A stretch of 57,527 nucleotides of DNA from an uncultured Bacillota bacterium (GCA_949291945.1 CASEXH010000027.1:1-57527); one strand, 5' to 3'; shown: positions 45,081-53,311, counted from the first letter of the stretch. The notes: generated from the sequence alone by a model not told the origin. A program made the numbers and translations.

Positions 45081-45861
45081 GATCGATTGGTGCGAAAGTA
45101 CTTGGAATCCGGTAACAGGATGCCTGCACCGATGTGAATACTGCTACGCAAGAAGTATTGCGAAAAGATTTTCGTATGAAGGGGCTACGCTTGATGCACC
45201 GCCAGAATTGCAAAGAATATGGATAATAGATTCAAAAGGAAGCGGATACGGAAATCATGTATTGCGATATCCAGTAGACACAATTGACGGTAAAAAAGTT
45301 CCATATCCATACGGATTCGCACCTACATTCCACAAATACCGATTGAGGGAGTACCAGAAGAAAAAAAGCAGAAATATTTTTGTATGTTCTATGGCAGATC
45401 TCTTTGGAGACTGGGTGCCGGATGAATGGATAACGGAGGTATTCTCAGCCTGCAAAGCAGCGCCGCAACATAACTATTTTTTCTTGACAAAGAATGCAAA
45501 ACGATATGCCGAGCTTGGAGAACTGCTGCCGTCCAATAATAATATGTGGTACGGTATCAGCATCACGAAAGAATCAGAAGTACATAATTTCAATTTTTTG
45601 CCAGCTTTTCGCAATACATTCGTAAGTATAGAACCGCTTCTCGAAGATTTCTGCGTAGAGCAGCACAACATTCTTTTCCGGCAGGTTGACTGGTTTATAA
45701 TCGGTGCGGAGACCGGAAACCGGAAGAATAAGGTTGTCCCGAAGCGGGAGTGGATAGAAGAGATAGTTTATGAGTGTAAAGGAAACAATAAACCAGTGTT
45801 CATGAAAGAAAGCCTAAAAGATATTTGGAAAAAACCGCTTATTCAGGAATATCCATTATGA
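45067..45861 (+). CDS. DUF5131 / phage Gp37-Gp68 family protein
   Basis: A 264-residue protein with the family opening KIDWCESTWNPVTGCLHRCEYCYARSIA (in two parts), containing the radical-SAM-like C-x3-C-x2-C, then FVCSMADLFGDWVPDEWI and YFFLTKNAKRY. The C-terminal half has WFIIGAETGNRK. These proteins are common in phages and islands; the reaction is unknown. ATG 45067 follows GCGGAGG. A terminator follows. Confidence 0.88.
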   Translation: MEKTKIDWCESTWNPVTGCLHRCEYCYARSIAKRFSYEGATLDAPPELQRIWIIDSKGSGYGNHVLRYPVDTIDGKKVPYPYGFAPTFHKYRLREYQKKKSRNIFVCSMADLFGDWVPDEWITEVFSACKAAPQHNYFFLTKNAKRYAELGELLPSNNNMWYGISITKESEVHNFNFLPAFRNTFVSIEPLLEDFCVEQHNILFRQVDWFIIGAETGNRKNKVVPKREWIEEIVYECKGNNKPVFMKESLKDIWKKPLIQEYPL

Positions 45862-45867
45862 GATTTT

Positions 45868-45897
45868 ACTGTCGCTTATATGCGGCAGTATTTTTTT
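45868..45897 (+). terminator. Terminator after the Gp37-Gp68 gene
   Basis: ACTGTCGC/GCGGCAGT with a 6-nt loop and seven or more Ts. The T run overlaps the start of promoter F. Confidence 0.85.
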
Positions 45898-45931
45898 GCG
45901 AAAAAAGACCTTTATCATATTACTTTAAACT
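45895..45931 (+). promoter_or_regulatory. Element-type promoter F
   Basis: TTTGCGAAAA at 45895-45904, 21 nt, TAAACT at 45926-45931. Start codon 39 bp downstream. Confidence 0.65.
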
Positions 45932-45970
45932 AATATTGACGACAGATGTATGAGATATGGAGGGAAAATC

Positions 45971-46333
45971 ATGGAAATTAAAAATTTGATGGAGTTACTG
46001 AATAGCAAATATTTAAGGGATACAGCTACCTCTAAGTGGATCAAATCAAAGCTCAGTTATAATGAGAAATTTTTGGATACAGATGAAATCTTTGCCGGCA
46101 CACGTCCTTATGACGGCGGAACCGTTATCGGGTATCGTCTGGCAAACGATGTTGACACTTTAGTAGATATCGGCTGCGTTGGTGAATGGCATATCAAAGA
46201 TATAAGAGATGTTACAAAAGATGACGTTCTCAAAATTGAAAATACTTATAAGGAAAAAGAATTTTTGGAATCTTTTGAGCCTATGAAAAAACCGAAATTT
46301 ACGTACTCCGAGCCGATAACTGATGCCGTATGA
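45971..46333 (+). CDS. Hypothetical protein, 120 aa
   Basis: ATG 45971 has GGAGGG at good distance; the earlier ATG at 45950 does not. The product starts MEIKNLMELLNSKYLRDTAT and has a beta-rich middle (GGTVIGYRLANDVDTLVDIG). Family unknown. First gene behind promoter F. Confidence 0.55.
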   Translation: MEIKNLMELLNSKYLRDTATSKWIKSKLSYNEKFLDTDEIFAGTRPYDGGTVIGYRLANDVDTLVDIGCVGEWHIKDIRDVTKDDVLKIENTYKEKEFLESFEPMKKPKFTYSEPITDAV

Positions 46334-46335
46334 AA

Positions 46336-46348
46336 GGAACTCAGTTCT
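46336..46348. promoter_or_regulatory. GGAACTNAGTTCC palindrome, copy 5 (12/13)
   Basis: GGAACTCAGTTCT between two genes, 36 bp before the start at 46384. Confidence 0.5.
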
Positions 46349-46383
46349 CGATTCTTTTAGTTCAATTTATGGGAGGAGATAAA

Positions 46384-46686
46384 ATGCGACAAATGACTAT
46401 TTTTGATTATCTCAAGGGTCATATTTCTATTGGAAATATACTGGACCCTCAAGACCTCGGGCAAAATCTTTCATTTAGCGATTTGGAAACTATGGAAGAA
46501 TCAACAATAGCAGTGAAAGAAAAAAACAAAAAAGGTGAATTATTTAGAGCCGTTAAGGTTTTAAAAGTTACTCCGCCTGATGATGAATGCAGTTGCCGTA
46601 GGCTCCTCTACGACAATGGCAATCACACTTGCGTAGTACTTCCTAAATCAGGATATTCAGAATACATTTATGCAATTAGGGATTAG
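46384..46686 (+). CDS. Hypothetical protein, 100 aa
   Basis: ATG 46384 follows GGGAGGAG. The product has a CSCRRL motif near residue 70 and a beta-rich end (HTCVVLPKSGYSEYIYAI). A palindrome copy lies just upstream and could control it. Family unknown. Confidence 0.55.
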   Translation: MRQMTIFDYLKGHISIGNILDPQDLGQNLSFSDLETMEESTIAVKEKNKKGELFRAVKVLKVTPPDDECSCRRLLYDNGNHTCVVLPKSGYSEYIYAIRD

Positions 46687-46790
46687 AACATTTTTGCCTC
46701 TTTGCAGTAAAAGAAAGAATATCTATATTTATCATTCCATTTGTAAAAATAATACATATTATTCACGAAATCAAAAAAGGAGGATGACAA

Positions 46791-46859
46791 ATGGATCATG
46801 CTTGTAAATGCAATCTTTTATGCAATCATCGTGACTTTTATTGTTTTCTAGTAGATTGA
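46791..46859 (+). CDS. Cys-rich microprotein, 22 aa, upstream of the cas genes
   Basis: A very good AAAAAGGAGG is placed 8 nt before ATG 46791. The product has Cys at positions 5, 7, 11 and 18 (CKCNLLCNHRDFYC). A terminator follows at once, making a compact unit. It could be a small protein, a leader peptide or an anti-CRISPR-like regulator; none is shown. Confidence 0.45.
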   Translation: MDHACKCNLLCNHRDFYCFLVD

Positions 46860-46861
46860 GG

Positions 46862-46886
46862 CCGCCGTAGAAATACGGCGGTCTTA
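46862..46886 (+). terminator. Terminator before the cas operon
   Basis: CCGCCGTA/TACGGCGG with a 4-nt loop, followed by TCTTATT. Confidence 0.8.
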
Positions 46887-46903
46887 TTCTGGTTCATTAT
46901 ATT

Positions 46904-46940
46904 TCTGCAAAAAAACCAAACAATAAATACAGGTTACAAT
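46904..46940 (+). promoter_or_regulatory. Element-type promoter A (cas operon)
   Basis: TCTGCAAAAA at 46904-46913, 21 nt, TACAAT at 46935-46940. The 5' leader up to the ribosome site closely matches that of promoter B (AATCRTCAAAGARAGGAG). Confidence 0.7.
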
Positions 46941-46970
46941 AGAAATCGTCAAAGAGAGGAGATGAAAAAA

Positions 46971-47714
46971 GTGAAAAATATTATCGAATATGAAGTATCT
47001 GGCCCCTACGCTTTGTTTTCGGAGCCGGCGCTCCGTGTGGGCGGAGAAAAGACTAGTTACCATATTCCAACATATGAAGCATTAAAAGGGATCACAGAAT
47101 CAATCTATTGGAAGCCCACTATAAAATGGATCATCGATGCTGTACGCATCATGAATCCTATTCAAACAGAAACAAAAGGGATTCGAACGCTAGGTTATGG
47201 CGGCGGGGCTGACCTTTCCTATTACACGTACTTAAAAAATGTAAAGTATCAGGTCAGAGCGCACTTTGAGATAAATTACAACCATCCGGAACTTGCAAAC
47301 GACAGGAATGAGGGCAAGCATTACAACATAGCAAAGAGGATGGTAAAACGCGGCGGAAGGAGAGATGTCTTCCTCGGCGCAAGGGAGTGCCAGGGATTTG
47401 TTGAACCCTGCGTATTTGGAGAGGGGGCAAGTACCTACGATTCAATGCTAGGTGAAATAGCATATGGCTTCATGTATCACGGCATCACTTATGCAGATGA
47501 AGCTGTTTTGCCAGAAGAGAAAGGAAAGATGACAGTCAATTTCTGGAGGCCTGTAATAAAGTCTGGGGGTATCATAGAATTTGACCGCCCGGAAGACTGT
47601 CCCAGTAAAAGAGTGATAAAAGACATGAGGCGGACGATTTTCGGGAATGGCAACTTCAGCGGGTTATCTGAATTTGGTGCAGAGGAAAGGAGAGTCAATG
47701 AGCTGGGTAAATGA
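46971..47714 (+). CDS. cas5c: Type I-C Cas5 (Cas5c/d)
   Basis: An approximately 247-residue RAMP protein. It has the I-C Cas5 opening IIEYEVSGPYALFSEPALRV, then YHIPTYEALKGITESIYWKP and the glycine-rich VFLGARECQGFVEP. In type I-C this protein cuts the CRISPR transcript at the hairpin base and caps the 5' handle. GTG 46971 fits the AGAGGAG spacing better than the ATG at 46962, which touches the ribosome site. Its end overlaps cas8c by 17 bp. Confidence 0.9.
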   Translation: MKNIIEYEVSGPYALFSEPALRVGGEKTSYHIPTYEALKGITESIYWKPTIKWIIDAVRIMNPIQTETKGIRTLGYGGGADLSYYTYLKNVKYQVRAHFEINYNHPELANDRNEGKHYNIAKRMVKRGGRRDVFLGARECQGFVEPCVFGEGASTYDSMLGEIAYGFMYHGITYADEAVLPEEKGKMTVNFWRPVIKSGGIIEFDRPEDCPSKRVIKDMRRTIFGNGNFSGLSEFGAEERRVNELGK

Positions 47715-49563
47715 TCTGATCTCGCTATATGACAGCAACAGCGATGCGGCCGGTAAAATTTTTTCAGATAGAAATGGTAAGCAGTACACACTCTTTCCGC
47801 TCTATCATTCGTCTGCAATGGCAGATATTGAAGTTACGATCACCAGTAAAGGTAAATTCGTAACTGCTGCACTAATCGAAAAAGAAAACAAGTTCACAGT
47901 CATTCCTGTAACGGAAGAATCAAACAGCCGTACAGCCAATGTGGCACCGCATCCGCTTTTTGATACATTGCTTTATCTGGCGGAAGGATACGGCAAAATA
48001 GTCCGTGAGCCAAAGAAAAATATAAATGACTATCATAGGGTATATATGCAACGGCTGTGGGAGTGGATGATTTCTACTTACACGCATAAGACGATTCATG
48101 CGGTATATCATTACTTGGAAAGCGGAGCACTTTTAAATGACCTGACCGAAGCTAAGGCCATCACATTAGATGATAAAGGATTTATTGCAGACAAAAATCC
48201 GAAGCCTTTTATCCGGTTTTTAATAGCTGAGGATGATTCCGAAGAGCCTGAACGCTGCTGGGAAGACCGGTCACTGCACGAGTCATGGATACAATATTAT
48301 AGAAGCATGGAACGTCCGGAAGTGCTGGATTATCTGACTGGCAAGATGCAGCGTGAATGCGTATCTCATCCTAAAAAGATCCGTAATGACGGTGACAGCG
48401 CTAAGCTGTTCTCTGGAGCTGATAAGATCAATTTCACATATAGAGGACGATTCACAGATAAATCGGAGGCAGTTACGATTGGCGAAGAATCTTCCCTGAA
48501 AATACACAGTGTACTGAATTGGATTATAAGGAAGCAGGGAAAAGCATTCGATTCAATGACGCTTGTCGTCTGGGAAAGCTCAAATAAAGATATCCCATCA
48601 TGGGATGATGGCACAGAAGACATCATAGGGAATGAATCTCCAGAAGAAACAGACGATGATACGAACGAAAAGCTGGCAAAACGCTTTTACAGCTCTCTGT
48701 ATGGGTATGAAAATGAATTGCCAGTTGATTCAAAAGTCCATCTTATGGCATTTGATGCAGCGACACCCGGGAGGCTGTCATTTACAGAATACAAAACTAT
48801 GCAGACCGTCCGTTACTTAGACAGCATTAAAAAATGGCATGAAGAATGTGCCTGGATGCATCCAAAATTTGATGATGACGGTAAGCGTAATTATTACATT
48901 GGTGTCCCGGGCATCAAAAAGATCGTTGAAGCGGTTTATGGGACTGAAGATGGCAAAAAGCTGAGAATAAGGGATGAAAAATTATATCCGTTCTATATGA
49001 AACGCTTGATGCCCTGTATATGGAATGGAACGAAAATTCCGGCAGACATTGTGTTAAATTCGGTAGAGCGTGCATCAATGCCGCAGTGCTATGAGTGGTA
49101 TAACTGGGAGCGTGTTCTCTGCACAGCCTGTTCCCTTGTGAAAAGAAGCAGAAAAGAAAGGAAAAAGGAGGTCTGGGACGTGGCATTGAATAAAGAATGC
49201 AAAGACAGAAGTTACCTTTACGGGCGTCTGCTTGCTATCGCTGACCGCATTGAGTATATGACGTATGATAAAGAAAACGACTACAAGAGGGTCACAAATG
49301 CTAAAAAATATATGAATGCATTTTATCAGCGGCCGTATGGCACTTGGCAGATCATTGAAAGGAATATCCAGCCATATCTGAACAAATTAGGATACCCTGA
49401 AAAAAGATTCATGGAAAATCAGCTTGAAGAAGTATATCAGCTGTTCGACGAGACAAGTTTCCAGAACAACAAAAGGCTGGAAGGCCTGTACCTTCTCGGG
49501 TTCCACAGCCAGTCTTTTGATCTTAGAAATTCATACAAAAGCAATGAGAATACGGAGGAATAA
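47698..49563 (+). CDS. cas8c: Type I-C Cas8 (Cas8c/Csd1)
   Basis: A 621-residue large Cascade subunit. It opens MSWVNDLISLYDSN and contains the Csd1-typical PHPLFDTLLYLAEGY, KSEAVTIGEESSLKIHSVLN and a C-terminal LEEVYQLFDETSFQNN with LEGLYLLGFHSQ. It recognises the PAM and holds the complex. The start at ATG 47698 has GAAAGGAGAG; an in-frame ATG at 47647 inside cas5c is unlikely. Size is normal, so no nuclease is fused to it. Confidence 0.9.
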   Translation: MSWVNDLISLYDSNSDAAGKIFSDRNGKQYTLFPLYHSSAMADIEVTITSKGKFVTAALIEKENKFTVIPVTEESNSRTANVAPHPLFDTLLYLAEGYGKIVREPKKNINDYHRVYMQRLWEWMISTYTHKTIHAVYHYLESGALLNDLTEAKAITLDDKGFIADKNPKPFIRFLIAEDDSEEPERCWEDRSLHESWIQYYRSMERPEVLDYLTGKMQRECVSHPKKIRNDGDSAKLFSGADKINFTYRGRFTDKSEAVTIGEESSLKIHSVLNWIIRKQGKAFDSMTLVVWESSNKDIPSWDDGTEDIIGNESPEETDDDTNEKLAKRFYSSLYGYENELPVDSKVHLMAFDAATPGRLSFTEYKTMQTVRYLDSIKKWHEECAWMHPKFDDDGKRNYYIGVPGIKKIVEAVYGTEDGKKLRIRDEKLYPFYMKRLMPCIWNGTKIPADIVLNSVERASMPQCYEWYNWERVLCTACSLVKRSRKERKKEVWDVALNKECKDRSYLYGRLLAIADRIEYMTYDKENDYKRVTNAKKYMNAFYQRPYGTWQIIERNIQPYLNKLGYPEKRFMENQLEEVYQLFDETSFQNNKRLEGLYLLGFHSQSFDLRNSYKSNENTEE

Positions 49564-49565
49564 AA

Positions 49566-50411
49566 ATGAGTAATTTAAAAGGAAAAATCGATTTCACACT
49601 TTTCGTAAGCGTAACAAATGCAAACCCGAATGGCGACCCCCTCAATGGCAACAGGCCCCGCACAAATCTGGACGGTTACGGGGAAATCTCACCAGAATGC
49701 ATCAAAAGAAAGATCCGTAACAGGATTCAGGATCTTGGCGGGAAAATCTTTGTCCAGTCTGATGACCGTTCCGATGATGGATGCACAAGCTTAAGAGAAA
49801 GAGCAGACAATTGCGTAGAGCTCAAAGATGAAATGGATAAAAAGAAAAACGCAGACAAAAATGCATTCGCTCAGATCGCCTGTAAAGAGTGGTACGACGT
49901 CAGGGCATTCGGGCAGGTATTTGCGTTCAAAGGTGACTCCGTATCGGTGGGCATCCGGGGACCGGTAAGCATCCATACTGCAGTCAGCTTATCGCCGGTA
50001 GATATTATTTCTACTCAGATCACGAAAAGTGTAAACAGCGAGCCGGTGAAGGGCGGTAAGGCTTCTGACACAATGGGAGTCCGCCACAGGGTAGAATTTG
50101 CCGTATACAAGATCATGGGGAGCGTAAATGTACAGCTGGCAGAAAAGACAGGGTTCTCCCAGGAAGATGCGGAGCTTTTAAAAGAAGCTCTCATGACTCT
50201 TTTCGAAAATGACGCTTCTTCTGCTCGACCGGAAGGAAGCATGGATGTCTGCAGGATGTATTGGTGGCAGCGCAATGAAAAAGTGCCGGCAGTATCAAGC
50301 GGGAAGATCCAGAAAGCGTTTTCATTTAACGAAGTTGATCGTCCGAAGAAATTTGATGATTACGATATCTCATGGTCGCTTGAAGGCTGCGCTGATCCGG
50401 AAATAATCTGA
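49566..50411 (+). CDS. cas7c: Type I-C Cas7 (Cas7c/Csd2)
   Basis: A 281-residue backbone subunit with the conserved DFTLFVSVTNANPNGDPLNG and NRPRTNLDGYGEIS openings, a CIKRKIRNRIQD segment and a middle GPVSIHTAVSLSPVDI. It binds along the crRNA guide. It starts 3 bp after cas8c. No cas3, cas4, cas1 or cas2 follows; instead the array begins 170 bp downstream. Confidence 0.93.
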   Translation: MSNLKGKIDFTLFVSVTNANPNGDPLNGNRPRTNLDGYGEISPECIKRKIRNRIQDLGGKIFVQSDDRSDDGCTSLRERADNCVELKDEMDKKKNADKNAFAQIACKEWYDVRAFGQVFAFKGDSVSVGIRGPVSIHTAVSLSPVDIISTQITKSVNSEPVKGGKASDTMGVRHRVEFAVYKIMGSVNVQLAEKTGFSQEDAELLKEALMTLFENDASSARPEGSMDVCRMYWWQRNEKVPAVSSGKIQKAFSFNEVDRPKKFDDYDISWSLEGCADPEII

Positions 50412-50582
50412 TCTAAACTATGGTGCGGATGTGGAGTGGGCATAAATATGCTTAGGCATTCGTACCATAATGACCTGAGGAATTAATAAATTCAGTTGCA
50501 TATACAGCAAAGAAAATATTGATATTTGATGCTAAATCACAAAATCTTTGATTAAAGCAATTTTTTATTAATCAAATTTGCT
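50412..50582 (+). other. Region between cas7c and the array (leader position)
   Basis: AT-rich, no gene. It contains a perfect 9-bp inverted repeat TTTGATTAA/TTAATCAAA (50547-50555 with 50568-50576) just before the first unit, and a looser ATGGTGCG/CGTACCAT pair (about 50,419-50,468). Confidence 0.5.
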
Positions 50583-51244
50583 GTCACGCAATGATATGCG
50601 CGTGAATTGAAATACATATTGTTAATAATATAGTGCATATCGTGCCAAAGTGGGCACGTGAATTGAAAATTTCATGCCCTCACCCCTTTCTATTTTTCCA
50701 TTAATCTCACACAAAAGTGTGCGTGAGTTGAAATTGAGTCTGTTTTTCGCCATTCCGATGATGCTGAGGTCGCACCCAAATGGGTGCGTGAGTTGAAATT
50801 ATGTTCTTCTGGCAGGACCCGTTTAGAATCTTCATGCCCAAACGGGCATGTGAATTGAAATATATCAGCCGCATGTGCAAATTGCGGAATATAATTATGT
50901 CCAAACTGGCATATTAATTGAAAAGCAAAGTGAGGATATGTGAGTTGAAAAAGTATCAGTCAAAAGAAGTTGGCTGTATAATTCGCTTCAGAGCGTGAGT
51001 TGAAATAGTGTGGGGCAAAACAACTTGTCTGTATAATTCGCATCCACGAGTACGAGAGTTGAAATCCTTCAGAAATAATGACGGTATATTAAACAGGAAT
51101 CATGCATCAGCATGCGAGTTGAAAAAATAAAGTCAAGAGATAAGCTAGGCTGACCGCAGTCTATATATCGTACCTACAGTTGGTACGTGAATTGAAAAAA
51201 TTATCAAGGTTCAAATCTAATCGCTTCAGCGCGTGAATTGAAAA
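50583..51244 (+). CRISPR. CRISPR-like array with about 12 units of variable stem and constant 3' handle
   Basis: Units end with TGARTTGAAA (GTGARTTGAAA in most) at 50,612, 50,668, 50,733, 50,798, 50,860, 50,923, 50,950, 51,005, 51,064, 51,124, 51,197 and 51,243. Unit 4 is a classic I-C repeat (CGCACCC/GGGTGCG). Others replace the stem: CGTGCC/GGCACG in 2, CACAC/GTGTG in 3, CATGCCC/GGGCATG in 5, CGCT/AGCG in 8, CATGC/GCATG in 10, CGTACC/GGTACG in 11, CGC/GCG in 12. Unit 7 has no stem and unit 9 a poor one. Most guides are 31-35 nt. A terminator follows, so the array is read rightward with the cas genes. Confidence 0.75.
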
Positions 51245-51272
51245 CAGAATAGTTATAATGTTGCAGATGATG

Positions 51273-51297
51273 GGCGCTTCTTACGAAGCGCCTTTTA
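51273..51297 (+). terminator. Terminator of the array
   Basis: GGCGCTTC/GAAGCGCC with a 4-nt loop followed by TTTTAAT. It shows the array is transcribed on the + strand. Confidence 0.9.
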
Positions 51298-51303
51298 ATG
51301 ATC

Positions 51304-51340
51304 TCTGCAAAAATCAGCATATTAAATATAAGTGTAAAAT
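51304..51340 (+). promoter_or_regulatory. Element-type promoter C
   Basis: TCTGCAAAAA at 51304-51313, 21 nt, TAAAAT at 51335-51340. TTG start 25 bp downstream. Confidence 0.7.
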
Positions 51341-51364
51341 TAAACCATAAGGGAGGGCAGGGAA

Positions 51365-51877
51365 TTGGATAATAAGGAAATAACCAAAAGAAAAATCTTA
51401 GATGTAACCTGTGGGTCGAGAAGTATCTGGTTCAACAAACATAATCCTGCTGCCACTTTCTGCGACAACCGGAAGGAAACACTTACCGATATATGGAAGA
51501 CTACAGGTGGCAGCTCTTGTTATACATGTGTTGTTGATCCTGATCTTCAGTGTGATTTCACGGATCTGCCGTTTGCGGATGAAACATACTCTTTGGTTGT
51601 TTTCGATCCCCCGCATCTTACCCACGGCGGAGATAATTCCTGGCTGGTAAAAAAATATGGCAAACTCGAAGCAAACTGGCCGAATATGCTGCACGATGGA
51701 TTTAAGGAATGTATGCGTGTCCTTAAGGAAGATGGTGTTTTAATCTTCAAATGGTCTGAATACAATCTTCCGGCCAATGAAGTCTGGAAAGCAATAGGCC
51801 AGAAGCCTTTGTTTGGACATCATTCAGGGAAAAACAGCAAGACTTTCTGGGCCTGTTTTATGAAGGGATGCAAGTAA
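51365..51877 (+). CDS. Class I SAM-dependent methyltransferase
   Basis: A 170-residue protein. It has an ILDVTCGSRSIWF motif at the SAM site, an acidic DPDLQCDFTDLPF, and VVFDPPHLTHGG, a DPPY-type catalytic motif with His in place of Tyr. DPPx motifs are typical of amino-group methylation of nucleic acid bases, so a DNA or RNA target is likely. The start is TTG 51365, with GGGAGGGCAGGG upstream. It stands directly after the array under its own promoter. Confidence 0.75.
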   Translation: MDNKEITKRKILDVTCGSRSIWFNKHNPAATFCDNRKETLTDIWKTTGGSSCYTCVVDPDLQCDFTDLPFADETYSLVVFDPPHLTHGGDNSWLVKKYGKLEANWPNMLHDGFKECMRVLKEDGVLIFKWSEYNLPANEVWKAIGQKPLFGHHSGKNSKTFWACFMKGCK

Positions 51878-51893
51878 AAAAGGAGGGAGAGAG

Positions 51894-52085
51894 ATGGATG
51901 AAAGGAACTTAGAAATCGGTAAAAAGTATCTCCATCATAGAAAACTGGAGATTAACGGCAGAAAGTTGGAAGCAGAGCGATGGGTAAAATGTATTGATCT
52001 AACTCCGGATGGCGGTACATTTCAGCATGAGTATGAGATCTTCACACTGGGCCATAACCAGATAAAGGAGGAAATTTTGCAATGA
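51894..52085 (+). CDS. Hypothetical protein, 63 aa
   Basis: AGGAGGGAGAG precedes the ATG. Beta-rich small protein with LEAERWVKCIDLTPDGGTF in the middle. Its stop overlaps the next start, so it is coupled. Family unknown. Confidence 0.55.
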   Translation: MDERNLEIGKKYLHHRKLEINGRKLEAERWVKCIDLTPDGGTFQHEYEIFTLGHNQIKEEILQ

Positions 52086-52339
52086 AAGTAGGAAAATACC
52101 AGATTGGCAGGTATCACGCGATAATTAAAAAGACTTATGAGGATGGCAGCATTGCCTATGAAACCTCTTTTACTGACCAGCGGGATCTTGCAGAAAGCGT
52201 TGTGGCGCTTAAATCATGTATCGGAATGGTGTTGGGGAAAGGCGGAAAAAACCCGAAAAAACTTATCCGGGTTAATGTGATCCGTGGAGCTGATGCAATC
52301 CGGGAAGAACTGACCAGGGCTCAGAAAAAAGAAGAATAG
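52082..52339 (+). CDS. Hypothetical protein, 85 aa
   Basis: Basic protein (KVGKYQIGRYHAIIKKTYED at the start, GKGGKNPKKLIRVNVI later) with an overlapping start at 52082. It could bind nucleic acid. Family unknown. Confidence 0.55.
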   Translation: MKVGKYQIGRYHAIIKKTYEDGSIAYETSFTDQRDLAESVVALKSCIGMVLGKGGKNPKKLIRVNVIRGADAIREELTRAQKKEE

Positions 52340-52387
52340 AAGTTTTATCCGATACACATGGATCTGCTTTATGAGGAGAAAAACAAA

Positions 52388-52540
52388 ATGAAAGTATTAC
52401 AAGATGAGGTGGAAGTAACAGTACTTCCAGATTATGCAAAGTGCGTAGCTGATGAAGAACTCAGGAATCCGCTTGAGATCGATGCATGCCCGCTGGGGAA
52501 AGAGGTATGCTCCGGATCCTGTGACTGTTATCTCGAATGA
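52388..52540 (+). CDS. Hypothetical Cys-rich protein, 50 aa
   Basis: ATG 52388 follows TGAGGAG. The C-terminus carries CPLGKEVCSGSCDCYLE with four Cys, a possible metal site. An in-frame ATG at 52358 lacks a ribosome site. Confidence 0.5.
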   Translation: MKVLQDEVEVTVLPDYAKCVADEELRNPLEIDACPLGKEVCSGSCDCYLE

Positions 52541-52560
52541 GCGCACTAAACTAAGTAATT

Positions 52561-52597
52561 TCTGCAAAAAAATTCAGCCCAAGAAATGCTGTATCCT
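52561..52597 (+). promoter_or_regulatory. Element-type promoter G
   Basis: TCTGCAAAAA at 52561-52570, 21 nt, TATCCT at 52592-52597. Start codon 30 bp downstream. Confidence 0.65.
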
Positions 52598-52626
52598 TTT
52601 CTTATCGAAGCTAAGGAGGGAAGCGT

Positions 52627-52908
52627 ATGAATAACATCAGCATGATATCGGAAAAGGTCAACATTCAGTCAGTAGCAAAGCATTTCCTGTATGGCAAAGA
52701 CCCTTGCCCCGCAAGCGGCAAAAGCTATGAAGAAAGGAACGATGATGCGCTAAATAAGTTCGCAAAACAGTGCGAAGCGCATCCGGAAAACACAGAGGAT
52801 TACGGCAATGAGCTTGCAGCAGAAATTTCTGAGCTCTATATGGAAATCGGGATTAAATGGGCATGCGTCTGGCGTTGGACATATTGTGCAGTGACCGCAG
52901 CATGGTAG
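52627..52908 (+). CDS. Hypothetical protein, 93 aa
   Basis: AAGGAGGGAAGC precedes the ATG. Helical, with a C-terminal Trp-rich segment (WACVWRWTYCAVTAAW). Family unknown. It leads the promoter G group with the XRE regulator. Confidence 0.55.
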   Translation: MNNISMISEKVNIQSVAKHFLYGKDPCPASGKSYEERNDDALNKFAKQCEAHPENTEDYGNELAAEISELYMEIGIKWACVWRWTYCAVTAAW

Positions 52909-52957
52909 ACAGGACAAACGAATCTATGCGCATGGGATCAAAGGAAGGAGAACAAAA

Positions 52958-53311
52958 GTGACTTGTAAGTACAAAGGAAGCTGCCGCAACTACAGGACAG
53001 ACAAGTGCATAACTTGCAAGAATAACCTGTTACATAAATTACGCGAGGACTTAAATGTATCCGCCCGGGAGATGAGCCTGGCGATCGGACAGAATGAAAG
53101 CTATATCAACCGGATCGAAAATAGAAAGGCTTTTCCTTCCATGCGAATCTACTTTTGCATCTGCGAATATCTAAATGTGACGCCGGAAGAGTTCTTCAGC
53201 AAAGAGATTGAAAATCCGACTAAAGATAAGAAACTGTACCATCAGATCGTCCGCTTGAAAAAGCCGGAGAAAATAGCGATCTGCTCCCTGATCGAATGCA
53301 TGCAGAAGTGA
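52958..53311 (+). CDS. XRE-family regulator with N-terminal Cys cluster
   Basis: A 117-residue protein. An N-terminal Cys cluster (CKYKGSCRNYRTDKCITCK) is followed by a helix-turn-helix of the XRE type: VSAREMSLAIGQNESYINRI, with the recognition helix around ESYINRIENRK. The start is GTG 52958 after AAGGAGAAC. It is a candidate for binding the 13-bp palindromes of the element, although this is only inference. Confidence 0.8.
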   Translation: MTCKYKGSCRNYRTDKCITCKNNLLHKLREDLNVSAREMSLAIGQNESYINRIENRKAFPSMRIYFCICEYLNVTPEEFFSKEIENPTKDKKLYHQIVRLKKPEKIAICSLIECMQK

